Positions 38,701 through 47,034 of a stretch of DNA of 64,000 nucleotides are shown piece after piece (the stretch's first letter is position 1; each line of letters begins with the position of its first letter). The notes below the pieces were generated by a model. That model did no database searches. It saw nothing but the letters and a program-made list of their open reading frames with translations, and was not told the origin of the DNA. This stretch comes from Microbacterium sp. zg-Y625 (GTDB lineage Bacteria; Actinomycetota; Actinomycetes; Actinomycetales; Microbacteriaceae): the NCBI RefSeq assembly GCF_030246925.1, contig NZ_CP126740.1, forward strand, positions 310,001-374,000, read 5' to 3'. Position numbers and translations under genes: made by a program.

Positions 38701-39435
38701 TCAGCCGCGGGAGGAGTTCGCGGTGCGGCCGCGCACGATGCCGATGAACGCCTCGACGAGCGGCGTGGTCGCCTCGGTCGGCCAGGCCAGGGCCACCGGC
38801 GACACCGGCCCGTCGCGCAGCGGTCGCGAGGTGACGTCGCGACGCCGGTGCTGTCGGGCCAGCGACATCGGCACGATGAGGATGCCGACGCCGGCGGCCA
38901 CGGTCTCCACCGCCTCCGCGGTGTCAGCGGGCGGGGCGAATGCCGGGGACACCGCGCCGGGAACCGCGATGTCGAAGACGGCGTCACGGGGGATGAGCAG
39001 GATCTCGCCTGCGAGGTCGTCGAGCGTCAGCTCGTCAGCCGCTGTGAGGTGCGAGTCGGCGGCGCACACGACCACCGGGCGCTCTTCGTAGAGAGGGATG
39101 AGCGAGATCCCGTCGGCGTCGACGGGAACGCGCACCAGGGCGGCGTCGACCTCGCCGGTCGCGAGAGCCGCCGCCTGACCGGCCACCGTCAGCGGCACGA
39201 GTTCCAGGGGGTTGTGCGGCATGCGCTCCGACCACACATCGATCCACTTGCCAGGGGTGGCGCCGGGGATCGCGCCGAGCCGGAACGGGCCGCGTTCCGG
39301 CGGTGGCGCGACGGGGGGAGCAGACGACGACGGGGTGCGCGAGCGCTTCGGCGGGCTCTGCGGCTGACCCTTCAGTGGTCGCCTCGCGGGGCGCCTGGGA
39401 GCCCCGCCGGATCGGGGACCGCCGCTTCGTGCCAT
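38701..39435 (-). CDS. orphan LysR-type effector-binding domain protein
   Basis: A 244-aa protein consisting of a LysR substrate-binding domain (from about residue 60: FRLGAIPGATPGKWIDVW, LATGEVDAALVRVPVDADGI, VETVAAGVGILIVPMSLARQ) preceded only by a basic Pro/Arg/Ser-rich 55-residue tail. The usual N-terminal winged helix is absent, and no remnant of it is in frame upstream. TACGCT lies 6 nt before the ATG on the coding strand, so the start is probably leaderless and the short form genuine. It may bind a small ligand without contacting DNA specifically, or use the basic tail for binding. Confidence 0.75.
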   Translation of the reverse strand: MARSGGPRSGGAPRRPARRPLKGQPQSPPKRSRTPSSSAPPVAPPPERGPFRLGAIPGATPGKWIDVWSERMPHNPLELVPLTVAGQAAALATGEVDAALVRVPVDADGISLIPLYEERPVVVCAADSHLTAADELTLDDLAGEILLIPRDAVFDIAVPGAVSPAFAPPADTAEAVETVAAGVGILIVPMSLARQHRRRDVTSRPLRDGPVSPVALAWPTEATTPLVEAFIGIVRGRTANSSRG

Positions 39436-39484
39436 GGTCCGAGCGTAGCCGCCGCGGAGGGCGACCACGGGGCTGAGAGCCTGG

Positions 39485-39892
39485 TCAGGCGGCCAGGCGC
39501 AGTCCCCGGCGGTCGGTGGCGACCCGTTCGCCGTCGCCGACGATCTCGCCGTCGCCGATCAGCGACCCGGTGGCGACCTGCGCGTGCGCGCCGACCGTTG
39601 TGCGGATGCCGATCTTCGCTCCCGCGCCGATTGCGGCGCCTGAGCCGACGTGCGCGAGCTCTGCGATCTCGCAGTTCGGCCCGATGACCGCGTCGGGCTC
39701 GATCCACGCCCCGCGGCGGATGCGTACGCCCGCGGCGACTTCCGCGCCGGGTTCGACATATGCGCCCGCCTCGACCAGCGCGGTCGCGTGCACCTTGGCT
39801 CCGTGCGCGATCAACCCGCGCCCGTTCACGTGCTTGCGATAGCGCAGCGTCTCGCCACGGTCGTTCTCGATGTCGATGTAGTTCTTGCCCAC
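39485..39892 (-). CDS. hexapeptide-repeat (left-handed beta-helix) protein
   Basis: A 135-aa protein whose second half is built of hexapeptide repeats (VEAGAYVEPGAEVAAGVRIR and ELAHVGSGAAIGAGAKIGIR), the left-handed beta-helix of acyltransferases and carbonic-anhydrase-like proteins. The GTG at 39892 is chosen because AGGAGGGG lies just before it; a GTG at 39910 is an alternative adding six residues. No catalytic His is obvious. The role is unknown. Confidence 0.7.
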   Translation of the reverse strand: MGKNYIDIENDRGETLRYRKHVNGRGLIAHGAKVHATALVEAGAYVEPGAEVAAGVRIRRGAWIEPDAVIGPNCEIAELAHVGSGAAIGAGAKIGIRTTVGAHAQVATGSLIGDGEIVGDGERVATDRRGLRLAA

Positions 39893-39989
39893 AATCCCCT
39901 CCTGCGACACCCGTCTGGCGCCGGACTAGAGACAACCCGGCCCGGCCCGGATTCATTCCCCCACCTGGTCGTCCTGCGATGATGTGGGG

Positions 39990-40622
39990 GTGACCGATAC
40001 GGGGCCCTCGCTGGTGTTCGACGAGAAGACCACCAGGCACAGCGTGGGCGAGGACGTGCTCGGCATGCTGACCGGTACGTTCACGGCATCCTTCGGGCTG
40101 TTCCTGCTGAACGCCTCGCACGCGGTGACCGGTGGAACCGCGGGACTGTCGCTGCTGCTCGGGTTCGCGTCGGAGGTGCCTTTCTGGGTGCTGTTCGCCG
40201 TCATCAACCTGCCGTTCGCGGTGCTGGCGGTCTGGAAGAAGGGGTGGGACTTCACCCTGCGCACCCTCGTCGCCATCGCCCTCGTCTCGGGATTCTCGGT
40301 CGTGCACGAGACGTTCTTCGTCATCGGCGAGCTCAACCCGGTGTACGGCACACTCGCCGGCAACCTCATGGCCGGCATCGGCCTGCTCATCGTCTTCCGC
40401 CACGGCGGGAGCCTCGGCGGTTTCAACATCGTCGCCCTCGTCGTGCAGGATGCCACCGGCTTCCGTGCCGGCTGGACCCTCATGATCTTCGACCTGCTCG
40501 TCGTGCTGGCAGCGCTGCTGGTGGTGCCGTGGCCGAACGTCGTGATGAGTGCGGCGGGGGCCGTGCTGCTGAACCTCGTGCTGGCGCTGAACCACCGGCC
40601 GGGGCGCTACATCGGGCGGTGA
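39990..40622 (+). CDS. YitT family membrane protein
   Basis: A 210-aa integral membrane protein with five or six helices, starting at VLGMLTGTFTASFGLFLLNA. The segments ASHAVTGGTAGLSLLL and FRHGGSLGGFNIVALVVQDA (duplicated GGtaGlslLl-like motifs) are diagnostic of the YitT/DUF161 family. No transported substrate is established. The GTG at 39990 follows GATGAT by 6 nt; a GTG at 39984 would add two residues. It ends 7 bp before the convergent nei stop. Confidence 0.82.
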   Translation: MTDTGPSLVFDEKTTRHSVGEDVLGMLTGTFTASFGLFLLNASHAVTGGTAGLSLLLGFASEVPFWVLFAVINLPFAVLAVWKKGWDFTLRTLVAIALVSGFSVVHETFFVIGELNPVYGTLAGNLMAGIGLLIVFRHGGSLGGFNIVALVVQDATGFRAGWTLMIFDLLVVLAALLVVPWPNVVMSAAGAVLLNLVLALNHRPGRYIGR

Positions 40623-40629
40623 CCTGCGG

Positions 40630-41403
40630 TCAGCGCTGGCAGACGGGACACCAGAAGACGTTGCGCTCGGCCGTCGGTCGCGCGCCGAGGGTCCCGGCCC
40701 CCACCGGCGTGCCGCAGCGGCGACAGGGCTTCGCCTCGCGACCGTAGACCCACATGCCGCGGCCCGGCCGGGCGTCGCCCGTGAAGACCCGGCGGGAGCG
40801 GTCGCGGTTCGCGCGGATCATGCGCGCGGCCGTGTCGATGAGCGCCGGCGCGTCGACCTCGGTCCCCGGCGTCGCCGGCAGGATGCCCCGGACGAACAGC
40901 ACCTCGTTGGCGTAGACGTTGCCGAGACCCGCCACGTTGCGCTGATCCAGCAGCGCCACATGCACCGGCCGGGGGTCGCCGCCCACGCGTCGTGCCGCCT
41001 CGGCCGCGTCCCAGTCCGGAGCGAGCGGGTCGGGACCGAGGTGGCCGACGACGCGTGCCTCGTCGGCGGTGCGCAGCACCTCCACCATCGCGAGGTCGAA
41101 CCCCACGGCATCCGCCCGCTCGTTGCCGACGATCGCGCGCGCGGTGTGCCCGGGCCGCCGCCAGCGGCCGCCCGCGGGATAGACGTGCCATTCGCCCTCC
41201 ATCTTGAGATGGGAGTGCAGCGTCGCCCCGCCCGCGCGCAGCAGCAGGTGCTTGCCGCGCGGCACCACCTCGCTCACCGTCTCGCCGCGGAGGTCGACGG
41301 TGGCGCTGCCGGGGACCCGGATGTCGAACCGTGTGATCTCGTGGCCGGCGAGGGCCTCGTTCAGCGCCCGTGCGGTGCGGTACACGGTGTCGCCCTCAGG
41401 CAT
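40630..41403 (-). CDS. nei: Fpg/Nei family DNA glycosylase
   Basis: A 257-aa base-excision repair enzyme of the endonuclease VIII (Nei2) group. The catalytic N-terminus MPEGDTVYRTARAL is exact (Pro2, Glu3). The helix-two-turn-helix region LLDQRNVAGLGNVYANEVLF and the C-terminal zinc finger (CRRCG and CPVCQR cysteine pairs) are present. It should remove oxidised pyrimidines and cleave abasic sites. The ATG lies inside the last codons of lhr (8-nt overlap, ATGCCTGA), so glycosylase and helicase are co-translated. Confidence 0.93.
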   Translation of the reverse strand: MPEGDTVYRTARALNEALAGHEITRFDIRVPGSATVDLRGETVSEVVPRGKHLLLRAGGATLHSHLKMEGEWHVYPAGGRWRRPGHTARAIVGNERADAVGFDLAMVEVLRTADEARVVGHLGPDPLAPDWDAAEAARRVGGDPRPVHVALLDQRNVAGLGNVYANEVLFVRGILPATPGTEVDAPALIDTAARMIRANRDRSRRVFTGDARPGRGMWVYGREAKPCRRCGTPVGAGTLGARPTAERNVFWCPVCQR

Positions 41404-44400
41404 CCGCGGCCCCGGTGTGCGCGGTGGCCTGCGGCTGGCGCAGCGCCGTGCCCGCGGTGACCTTGCGCAGGGTGAGTCCGCGGGTCGCCTCGACGAAGCC
41501 GGCGGACCGCAGCGCACGGCCGACGGCGGTGCCGTAGACGAACTCGCCGTTCACCTGCTCGATCGTGAGGGTGTCCAGCCGTCGCGTGCGCGATGTCTCG
41601 GCGAGGTGGGCGGCGGCGGCGGCGAGCTGCGCCTCGTCGTCGGTGAAGGCCAGCGCCGAGCGGCCGCCGCGCTCGAGGTACAGCGTGAGCGCCCCGTCGA
41701 CGAGCACGACGAGGCCCCCCGCCTTGCGGCCGGGCCGGTGGGTGACGCCGTCCAGCGGCGGCCACGCCAGTGCCGCGCCGTAGGGGTTGGCGGGGTCGGT
41801 GGCGGCCAGGGTCACGGCCTTCAGCGGCGCGGGATCGGAGAGGCCGGCGAACTCCCGCAGGCGGTCGACGGTCGCCGAGGCGGCGAACTGGGCCGCGCCG
41901 AGCTTCTCGATGACGTAGCCGCGGCGGCAGTGGCCCGCCTCTTCGAAGCCCGCCAGCACCCGGTAGGTCTGCGCGAAGCCGCCGGGCACCCCTTCGGCCT
42001 GCACGCTGCCGCGGGTGACGACGCCGTACCGGTCCAGCAGCAGGCTCGCGGTGGCGGTCGCACGCGCCGAGGCATCCGGCTCGGCCTCGGGCAGCAGCGA
42101 CCACCGGCCGCCGAGCGCGGGCGGACGCGGCGGGGTGGCGCCGGGGCGGGGGAGCGCCATGCCGCGATAGAGCCGCGCGCGCGGCGTGCGGCGGGCGGTG
42201 CGGTGGGCCTGCGAGCCGCCGCCGAGGAGGGTGCGCACCGGGGCGAACGTGTCGTTGGTCACGCGGCCCCGCCACGTGAGATCCCAGAGCGCCTCGATGA
42301 CGGACTGCTCGTTCTCGGCATCCGTCAGCTGACGCAGCTGCGACGCGAAGTAGGCTCCGCCGCTGGTCAGAGCGGCCACGATGCGCTCGGCGAGGGCGTC
42401 GGGATCCGCCTCGCCCGTCTCCGCGTCGTCGTCCGGCGCGAGCAGGGTCAGCGGCGCCGTGTCGGCGACGTGCAGGGCGATCCAGCCGTCGCGTCCGGGA
42501 AGCGATCCGTGACCCGACCAGAGGATCTCACCGGTCGCGGTCAGCTCGTCGAGCATGCCCGGGGCGTAGTCGCGCACCCGCGAGGGCAGGATGAGGGACT
42601 CCCAGGCGCTGGCGGGGATGGGCACGCCGGCGAGCTGCTCGACGACCGCGACGACCCCGTCGAGTCCTTCGAGGGGGCGGGTGACGTGCTGCCATACCGG
42701 CAGGAACCTCGCATACGCCTCGGGCGAGACCGGCTCCACGCTGCCGCGGATCGCGGCGAGCGATCGCATGCGCAACCGCCGCAGCACCTCGGTGTCGCAC
42801 CACTCGCCCTCGTCCGCCGCCGCGGACGTCGTGCCGCGTCCACCCGGGTCGGGGAGGAAGAAGCCGCTCTGGACCCGGCCCTGCGACTCCAGTCGCTGCA
42901 GTGCCTGCCGGGCGACGGCTTGCCCGAGCCCGAGCCGCACGGCGACGTCGGACGCGCGGAACGGCCCGTGCGTGCGGGCGTGCCGGGCGACGAGGTCGGC
43001 CAGCGGATCGGCGACGGGCTCGAGGAACGCCGTCGGGAGCCCGACGGGCAGGGCGGTGCCCAGGGCGTCGCGCAGGCGCGCGGCATCCTCGATCGCCGCC
43101 ACCCGCTCCGCCCCGCCGATCGTGACGCGGATCGCCCGCCGTGTCTGCACGAGCGACTCGAGGTGGCCGGTGGCTTCGGCGGCAGCGGCGCCGTCGCCGG
43201 CGCCTTCGACGTCGAGCCGGTCGGCGACCTCGGCGGCGTCCAGGGGGCCGAGTAGCCGCAGCAGGTCGGCGACGCCCTCGACACCGCGGGCGCGACGCTC
43301 GGGGTCGAGCCGCTGCACCTCCCGTTCGAACTGCGCGATGACGTCGGGGTCGAGCAGCTCCCGCATCTCGATCTTGCCGAGCAGCTCCGCCAGCAGGGCC
43401 GGGTCGACCGACAGGGCGGCGGCGCGCCGCTCGGCCAGCGGCGAGTCGCCCTCGTACATGAACGCGCCGACGTAGCCGAACAGCAGATCGCGGGCGTAGG
43501 GCGACGGCGAGGCGGGGTCCGTCTCGACGAGACGGATGCGGCGGTCGCCGATCGACCGGGCGATGCGCAGCAGGGCGGGGAGGTCATAGACGTCCTGCAG
43601 CACCTCGCGGAGGGTCTCGAGGATGATCGGGAACGTCGGATGCCGCCGCGCGACTTCCAGCAGCTGGGCCGACCGCTGGCGTTGCTGCCAGAGTGGCGCG
43701 CGCTTCTGCGGATTCAGGCGCGGCAGCAGCAGGGCCCGCGCCGCGCACTCGCGGAAGCGCGAGGCGAACAGGGCCGAGCCGCCGACCTCGTCGGTGACGA
43801 TCTGCTCGAGCTCCTCGGGGTCGAAGACGAAGAGGTCGGCGCCGGGCGGCTCGGTCGCGGCATCCGGCACACGCGCGATGATGCCGTCGTCGCTCGCGAC
43901 CGCCGCGCCCTCGACGCCCAGGCGCTCACGGATGCGGGCGTTGACCGCCAGCGCCCACGGCGCGTGCACGTGCATGCCGTACGGGGAATGCAGGATGATG
44001 CGCCAGTCGCCGACTTCGTCGCGGCCGCGCTCGACGGTGAGCGTGCGGTCGGTGGGCAGGCTCCCGGTGGCTTCGCGCTGCTCGGCGAGGTAGCCGAGCA
44101 GGTTGCCGATGGCGTTGTCGTCGAGACCCGACTCGGTCAGGCGTGCGACGGCCTTGTCGTGCGGTGCCGCCGAGACCTCGCGCGAGAACCTGCCGAGGGC
44201 TTCGCCCAGCTCGGCCGGACGACCGAGGCCGTCGCCGTGCCAGAACGGCAGTTTGCCGGGCTGCCCGAACGCGGGGACCACGTTGACGCGGTCGTGGGTG
44301 ATCTCCACGATGCGCCAGCTGGTCGTGCCGAGGGTGAACACGTCGTTGACGCGCGACTCGTAGACCATCTCCTCGTCGAGCTCGCCGACGCGGGCGTTGC

Positions 44401-46216
44401 GGGACTCTCCGGCGACGAACACGCCGAACAGGCCACGGTCGGGGATCGTGCCGCCGCTCGTCACGGCGATGCGCTGGGCTCCCGGGCGTCCGGTGAGCGT
44501 GCCGTGGTCGCGGTCCCAGACGATGCGGGGCCGCAGCTCGGCGAATTCGTCCGAGGGGAAGCGCCCCGCCAGCAGGTCGAGGGTCGCCTCGTATGCCGAG
44601 CGGGGGAGCGTGCGGAACGGCGCGCTGCGGCGAACGGTGTCGAACCAGCCCTCGACGTCTATCGGGCCGATGGCGCAGGCGGCGACCGTCTGCTGGGCCA
44701 GGATGTCCAGCGGGTTCTGCGGCACCGCGATCGCCTCGATCTGACCGGCGAGCATGCGCTCGGTCACCACCGCGGTGTGCAGCACATCGCCGCGGTGCTT
44801 GGGGAAGAGGGCCGCCCGGCTCACCTCGCCCACCTGGTGGCCGGCGCGACCCACTCGCTGCAGACCGGATGCCGCCGACGGCGGCGCCTCGACCTGGATG
44901 ACGAGATCCACCGCGCCCATGTCGATGCCGAGTTCGAGGGAGCTCGTCGCCACGACGCAGCGCAGCAGCCCGGACTTCAGCTCGTCCTCGACCTGGGCGC
45001 GCGCCTCTTTCGACACCGACCCGTGGTGCGCCTTCGCGAGCACCGGCTCGACCCCGGCGGTCGAGCCCGCCTGTGCCATCATCTGCGCGGGGACGGCGGG
45101 GGCGGGCGGCTCGAGGCCCAGCCGTTCCGCGTAGATCTCGTTGAGGCGCCCGGTGAGGCGCTCGGCGAGGCGCCGGGAGTTGGCGAAGACGATGGTCGAG
45201 CGGTGCGCCAGGATGCGGTCGACGATCGCCTCTTCGACGTGGGGCCAGACGGACCCGGTCGCCTCGGTGGATTCCCCCGTCGGCCGGGGCCGGGCCGACG
45301 GCGCGAACCAGTCGCCGTCGCCGCCCGCGTCGGTCTTGGCGGCGTCGTCGTCGGCGGCGGCGTCGGGCGGCTCGGCCGCGCCGGGGGGAGGCGGCGGGTT
45401 CAGCATGTCGTCGACGGGCACCACGACGCGCAGGTCGAACGCCTTCGTCGCCCGCGGCGCAACGATCTCCACCGGCGCCGAGCCCCCGAGGAACCGGGCG
45501 ACCTCGTCGATCGGGCGCACCGTGGCCGACAGGCCGATGCGCTGGGCGGGGGCGAGGGTCGCGGCATCCTCGGCGTGCTCCCGTCGCAGGGCCTCGAGGC
45601 GTTCGAGGCTGACCGCCAGGTGCGCACCGCGCTTAGTGGCTGCCACGGCGTGCACCTCGTCGACGATGACGGTGTGGACGTTGCGCAGCGTCAGCCCGGC
45701 CTGGCTGGTGAGCATGAGGTACAGCGACTCGGGGGTGGTGATGAGGATGTCCGGAGGGTCGGCGACGAGCTTGCGGCGGTCGCTCGACGGCGTGTCGCCG
45801 GAGCGCACGCCCACCGTCACCTCGGGAACGGTGAGGCCCAGCCGCCGGGCGGACTGCCCGATGCCCACGAGCGGGGAGCGGAGGTTCCGCTCGACGTCGA
45901 CGCCGAGCGCCTTCAGCGGCGAGATGTAGAGCACGCTCGTGCCGGTCGACGGTTCCCGCCGGGCACGCCGGCCGCGCGGCGCGGGGGAAGCGCCGTTGCC
46001 GGCATCCGCCGGTGGAGGCTTCTCGTGGAAGACGCGGTCGATGGCCCACAGGAACGCCGACAGCGTCTTGCCGGAGCCGGTCGGGGCCACGACGAGCGCG
46101 TGCTTGCCGTGCGAGATCGCGTCCCATGCACCGATCTGCGCGTCGGTCGGCCGGGGGAAGGCGCTGCGGAACCAGTCCTGCGTGGCAGGACCGAATCGCG
46201 CGAGCACGTCGTCCAC
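41396..46216 (-). CDS. lhr: Lhr-type large ATP-dependent helicase
   Basis: A 1606-aa superfamily 2 helicase. Walker A is VVAPTGSGKTLSAFLWAIDR (Lys50), motif II is VIVDEVHAV, and VGRAGH is the motif VI arginine region. The winged-helix and beta-barrel Lhr core follows, and a long C-terminal region of about 600 residues ends close to the nei start. Lhr proteins unwind RNA-DNA hybrids and act in DNA damage responses in mycobacteria. A low-complexity acidic loop (Asp/Ala/Pro-rich) interrupts the second RecA domain around residue 290. The GTG start has GGAGAGG upstream. Coupling to nei supports a repair role. Confidence 0.95.
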   Translation of the reverse strand: MDDVLARFGPATQDWFRSAFPRPTDAQIGAWDAISHGKHALVVAPTGSGKTLSAFLWAIDRVFHEKPPPADAGNGASPAPRGRRARREPSTGTSVLYISPLKALGVDVERNLRSPLVGIGQSARRLGLTVPEVTVGVRSGDTPSSDRRKLVADPPDILITTPESLYLMLTSQAGLTLRNVHTVIVDEVHAVAATKRGAHLAVSLERLEALRREHAEDAATLAPAQRIGLSATVRPIDEVARFLGGSAPVEIVAPRATKAFDLRVVVPVDDMLNPPPPPGAAEPPDAAADDDAAKTDAGGDGDWFAPSARPRPTGESTEATGSVWPHVEEAIVDRILAHRSTIVFANSRRLAERLTGRLNEIYAERLGLEPPAPAVPAQMMAQAGSTAGVEPVLAKAHHGSVSKEARAQVEDELKSGLLRCVVATSSLELGIDMGAVDLVIQVEAPPSAASGLQRVGRAGHQVGEVSRAALFPKHRGDVLHTAVVTERMLAGQIEAIAVPQNPLDILAQQTVAACAIGPIDVEGWFDTVRRSAPFRTLPRSAYEATLDLLAGRFPSDEFAELRPRIVWDRDHGTLTGRPGAQRIAVTSGGTIPDRGLFGVFVAGESRNARVGELDEEMVYESRVNDVFTLGTTSWRIVEITHDRVNVVPAFGQPGKLPFWHGDGLGRPAELGEALGRFSREVSAAPHDKAVARLTESGLDDNAIGNLLGYLAEQREATGSLPTDRTLTVERGRDEVGDWRIILHSPYGMHVHAPWALAVNARIRERLGVEGAAVASDDGIIARVPDAATEPPGADLFVFDPEELEQIVTDEVGGSALFASRFRECAARALLLPRLNPQKRAPLWQQRQRSAQLLEVARRHPTFPIILETLREVLQDVYDLPALLRIARSIGDRRIRLVETDPASPSPYARDLLFGYVGAFMYEGDSPLAERRAAALSVDPALLAELLGKIEMRELLDPDVIAQFEREVQRLDPERRARGVEGVADLLRLLGPLDAAEVADRLDVEGAGDGAAAAEATGHLESLVQTRRAIRVTIGGAERVAAIEDAARLRDALGTALPVGLPTAFLEPVADPLADLVARHARTHGPFRASDVAVRLGLGQAVARQALQRLESQGRVQSGFFLPDPGGRGTTSAAADEGEWCDTEVLRRLRMRSLAAIRGSVEPVSPEAYARFLPVWQHVTRPLEGLDGVVAVVEQLAGVPIPASAWESLILPSRVRDYAPGMLDELTATGEILWSGHGSLPGRDGWIALHVADTAPLTLLAPDDDAETGEADPDALAERIVAALTSGGAYFASQLRQLTDAENEQSVIEALWDLTWRGRVTNDTFAPVRTLLGGGSQAHRTARRTPRARLYRGMALPRPGATPPRPPALGGRWSLLPEAEPDASARATATASLLLDRYGVVTRGSVQAEGVPGGFAQTYRVLAGFEEAGHCRRGYVIEKLGAAQFAASATVDRLREFAGLSDPAPLKAVTLAATDPANPYGAALAWPPLDGVTHRPGRKAGGLVVLVDGALTLYLERGGRSALAFTDDEAQLAAAAAHLAETSRTRRLDTLTIEQVNGEFVYGTAVGRALRSAGFVEATRGLTLRKVTAGTALRQPQATAHTGAADA

Positions 46217-46467
46217 TCTCTTATCCTCTCCCCGACCACCGACAATCGGGCAGGTCTTGACGCCGCGGCGTCCGCCACGGGGTGTGGCGCTTGCCGCAGC
46301 ACAGGCGATCTCACCGGCACAGGACGATTCCGCCGCAAACGACCTGTCGCGGGGAGTCCTCCTGTTCTGCGGCCGGTCGGCGGCGAGCAACCCCCGGCTC
46401 CGCGTTCGTTTTCCGAGCGCCGGGGCGATAGGCTGGAAGATCTTTGTCAGTGCGGAAAGGGACAGTC

Positions 46468-46881
46468 ATGTCGAACGAGCAGGAAACCGTGTGGATGACC
46501 GCGGCGGCGCTCGCCGCGCTGCAGAGCGAGCTGGATGAACTGAGCCGGCGGGCCGAGGGTGACGCCGACCAGGCGCGCCAGGTCGAGCTGCGCAGCCTGA
46601 TCCGCCGCGCCGAGGTCGGCACGAAGCCCGACGACGGACTCGTCGAGCCCGGTATGACGGTGACGGTGCGCTTCACGCGCGACGGCTCGGAGGAGACGTT
46701 CCTGCTGGGCAGTCGTGAGCTGGTGAAGCAGGGCGGGCAGGTCGACCTCGACGTCTACTCCCCGTCGTCGCCGCTGGGAACGGCCATCACCGGCCGTTAC
46801 GTCGGCGACACCGTCAGCTTCGCCGCGCCGAACGGCTCGACCCTCGAGGTCGCGGTCGTCTCGGCCGTTCCCTTCGCCTGA
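46468..46881 (+). CDS. short GreA/GreB-family protein
   Basis: A 137-aa protein with the C-terminal FKBP-like domain of GreA (MTVTVRFTRDGSEETFLLGS, SPLGTAITGRYVGDTVSF) and a reduced N-terminal helical part (MTAAALAALQSELDELSRRA). Classical GreA has about 158-164 residues and a long coiled-coil with acidic tip residues that stimulate transcript cleavage. Here the coil is shortened by about 20-25 residues and the acidic tip is not apparent. It may bind RNA polymerase without cleavage activity, as Rnk or Gfh do (inference). GGAAAGG precedes the ATG by 8 nt. Confidence 0.8.
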   Translation: MSNEQETVWMTAAALAALQSELDELSRRAEGDADQARQVELRSLIRRAEVGTKPDDGLVEPGMTVTVRFTRDGSEETFLLGSRELVKQGGQVDLDVYSPSSPLGTAITGRYVGDTVSFAAPNGSTLEVAVVSAVPFA

Positions 46882-46913
46882 GCCCGGTCTCGCGCCCGCC
46901 GAGCGGCGGACGC

Positions 46914-46999
46914 AAGCACAACGTCGCCGTTGCGCGCCGTATCGTGCGCAACGGGGCGGTCCCGGCCGCTTGCGGCCCCGGATTGGCGACGTTGTGCAC
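46914..46999. repeat. 86-nt GTGCACAACGTCG element, copy 2
   Basis: The left end GCACAACGTCGCC (one end slightly degraded, AA in place of GT) and the right end GGCGACGTTGTGCAC are inverted repeats. Its reverse complement aligns with copy 4 at the start (GTCGCCAATCCG). It lies between convergent genes, 35 bp from the ABC-F stop, and could act as a terminator. Confidence 0.7.
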
Positions 47000-47034
47000 G
47001 CCCGGGTCGGCGGGCGGCGGCCGCGTGTGCGGCC

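Noticed and set aside
46320..46440. Possible tRNA 3' end or attachment remnant before the greA-like gene
   Set aside because: The translated look of the region hinted at a tRNA, but no GTTCRA T-loop, anticodon arm or CCA is present on either strand.
43640..46498. A 952-codon plus-strand frame opposite lhr
   Set aside because: No recognisable domain, and the opposite strand encodes intact helicase motifs in the right order.
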